NCBI GenBank assembly: GCA_038321545.1
Contig: JBBQFB010000206.1
Location: 1-6,956 of the forward strand
Length of the DNA stretch: 6,956 nt
Reading direction: 5' to 3'
Origin: VFJZ01 sp038321545
Lineage (GTDB): Bacteria; Actinomycetota; Thermoleophilia; Gaiellales; F1-60-MAGs149
The translations under genes were made by a program, and so were the position numbers. Below, one piece after another: positions 5,762 through 6,956 of the stretch. The notes beneath the pieces are model-generated. The model was not told where the DNA came from and ran no database searches. It saw only the letters and a list, made by a program, of their open reading frames with translations. The stretch's first letter is position 1. Each line of letters opens with the position of its first letter.

Positions 5762-6956
5762 AGCTTCCCGACGGCACGCAGCTGGAGGTCGCGGACGGCG
5801 CCTCCGGCCTCGACGTCGCGGCCGCGATCGGGCCGCGACTGGCCTCCGCCACCGCAGCCGTCAAGGTCGACGGCAAGCTCCAGGATCTGCGCCTGCCGGT
5901 CCCGGACGGCGCCACCTTCGCGGTGGTGCGCGTCGGCGACGAGGACGGCCTCGCGGTGCTGCGCCACTCGACGGCGCACGTGCTGGCCGAGGCCGCGCGC
6001 CACGTGTTTCCGGGCGTCAAGGTGACGATCGGCCCGCCGATCGAGAACGGCTTCTACTACGACTTCCAGTTCCCCGAGCCCATCACCGAGGCCGATCTCG
6101 AGACGCTCGAGGCCGAGATGCGCCGCATCCTGAAGGCGGAGCACGCGTTCACGCGCACCGAGGTGACGCGCGACGACGCGCGGGCCCGGTTCGTCGCGGA
6201 GGGCGAGCCGTTCAAGGTCGAGCTGATCGACGACCTGCCCGCCGGCGAGCAGATCACGCTCTACGACCAGGACGACTTCACCGACCTGTGCCGCGGCCCG
6301 CACCTGCAGTCGACCTCGCCCATCAAGGCCTTCAAGCTGCTCAGCCTGGCCGGCTCGTACTGGCGCGGCGACGCGGCCCGGGAGCCGCTCACGCGCATCT
6401 ACGGCACGGCGTTCTGGTCGCAGAAGGACCTCGCCGCGCACCTGCACCAGATCGAGGAGGCCAAGCGCCGCGACCATCGTCGCCTCGGTCCCCAGCTGGG
6501 CCTGTTCGAGTTCCACCCCGAGGCGCCCGGCGCGGCCTTCTGGCTGCCGAACGGCATGGTGCTGTGGAACCAGCTGTACGGTCACTGGAGCAGCGAGAAC
6601 CGGCGCCGCGGGTACAAGGAGGTGCGCACGCCGATCATGTACGACGCCTCGCTGTGGAAGACGTCGGGCCACTGGGACAAGTACCGCGAGAACATGTACA
6701 CCCTCGAGGTGGACGAGCGCGACTTCGCGATCAAGCCGATGAACTGCCCGGCGCACTGCCTCATCTACGCCAGCGAGCGGCGCTCCTACCGCGACCTGCC
6801 ACTGCGCATCAACGAGGCCGGCCTGTGCCACCGCAACGAGATGGCGGGCGTGCTGCACGGCCTGATGCGCGTCCGCGCGTTCACGCAGGACGACGCCCAC
6901 CTGTTCATCACCGACGACCACATCGTCGACGAGGTGATGGGCGTGATGGACTTCGC
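5752..6956 (+). CDS. thrS: Threonyl-tRNA synthetase (3' part beyond the window)
   Basis: The first 401 residues are present; the bacterial enzyme is usually about 640, so the end of the catalytic core and the anticodon-binding domain lie outside. It charges tRNA-Thr with threonine in the cytoplasm. The TGS domain covers about 1-62. The editing domain, which removes misacylated serine, has HSTAH (His72, His76) and CRGPH (Cys180, His184), matching E. coli His73, His77, Cys182 and His186. The class II core contains MNCPAH with zinc ligand Cys332, motif 2 CHRNE with Arg361, and FTQDDAH with zinc ligand His383. These align with E. coli Cys334, Arg363 and His385 at a constant shift of two. The ATG at 5752 lies inside the end of the HAD gene. 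No Shine-Dalgarno sequence precedes it, so translation probably depends on ribosomes finishing the HAD gene. No T-box leader is possible in this layout. Confidence 0.97.
   Translation, partial: MHVKLPDGTQLEVADGASGLDVAAAIGPRLASATAAVKVDGKLQDLRLPVPDGATFAVVRVGDEDGLAVLRHSTAHVLAEAARHVFPGVKVTIGPPIENGFYYDFQFPEPITEADLETLEAEMRRILKAEHAFTRTEVTRDDARARFVAEGEPFKVELIDDLPAGEQITLYDQDDFTDLCRGPHLQSTSPIKAFKLLSLAGSYWRGDAAREPLTRIYGTAFWSQKDLAAHLHQIEEAKRRDHRRLGPQLGLFEFHPEAPGAAFWLPNGMVLWNQLYGHWSSENRRRGYKEVRTPIMYDASLWKTSGHWDKYRENMYTLEVDERDFAIKPMNCPAHCLIYASERRSYRDLPLRINEAGLCHRNEMAGVLHGLMRVRAFTQDDAHLFITDDHIVDEVMGVMDF

Noticed and set aside
4777..6921. 714-codon minus-strand open frame opposite the HAD and thrS genes
   Set aside because: It is antisense to two well-conserved enzymes, spans their junction and shows no recognisable motif, so it is a shadow frame.
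1..6956. CRISPR array, tRNA gene, insertion sequence, attachment site or phage gene
   Set aside because: No spaced direct repeats, cloverleaf-like segment, transposase motif or terminal inverted repeats were found by eye. Nearly all of the window is covered by the five genes, and no gap exceeds 50 bp.

Overview
The window is very GC-rich bacterial chromosome with strongly G/C-biased third codon positions and gene neighbours that abut or overlap. It looks like housekeeping DNA from a high-GC actinobacterial lineage. The CtpE-type P-type ATPase supports Actinomycetota. A deep branch such as Thermoleophilia/Solirubrobacterales is plausible, but that placement is an inference from gene types and composition and was not measured.

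Layout from left to right. (1) Positions 1-84 hold the last 27 codons of a plus-strand gene entering from outside; its product ends in an Arg/Gly-rich tail. (2) A 49-bp convergent gap (85-133) contains small inverted repeats. (3) A complete minus-strand gene (2491 to 134) encodes a 785-residue P-type ATPase resembling mycobacterial CtpE, a calcium transporter. (4) A 28-bp divergent gap (2492-2519) carries a clear ribosome binding site for the rightward gene and a possible leaderless promoter for the leftward one. (5) A plus-strand run of three overlapping genes follows: an 810-residue Lon-like serine protease of the LonC/AAA_32 type (2520-4952), a 270-residue Cof-type HAD phosphatase (4949-5761), and thrS, threonyl-tRNA synthetase (5752 to the right edge, truncated). 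The two junctions overlap by 4 and 10 bases, so the three genes are probably co-transcribed and translationally coupled.

Functionally the three rightward genes combine protein quality control, small-molecule dephosphorylation and tRNA charging, with no obvious shared pathway beyond co-expression. The ATPase is transcribed away from them. I see no mobile element, CRISPR array, tRNA, rRNA or riboswitch. I do not see convincing evidence of an undescribed system. The points most worth a second look are the Lon-like protease with an intact Ser-Lys dyad but degenerate nucleotide-binding motifs, the 28-bp divergent control region, and the coupling of thrS to upstream genes without its own ribosome binding site.
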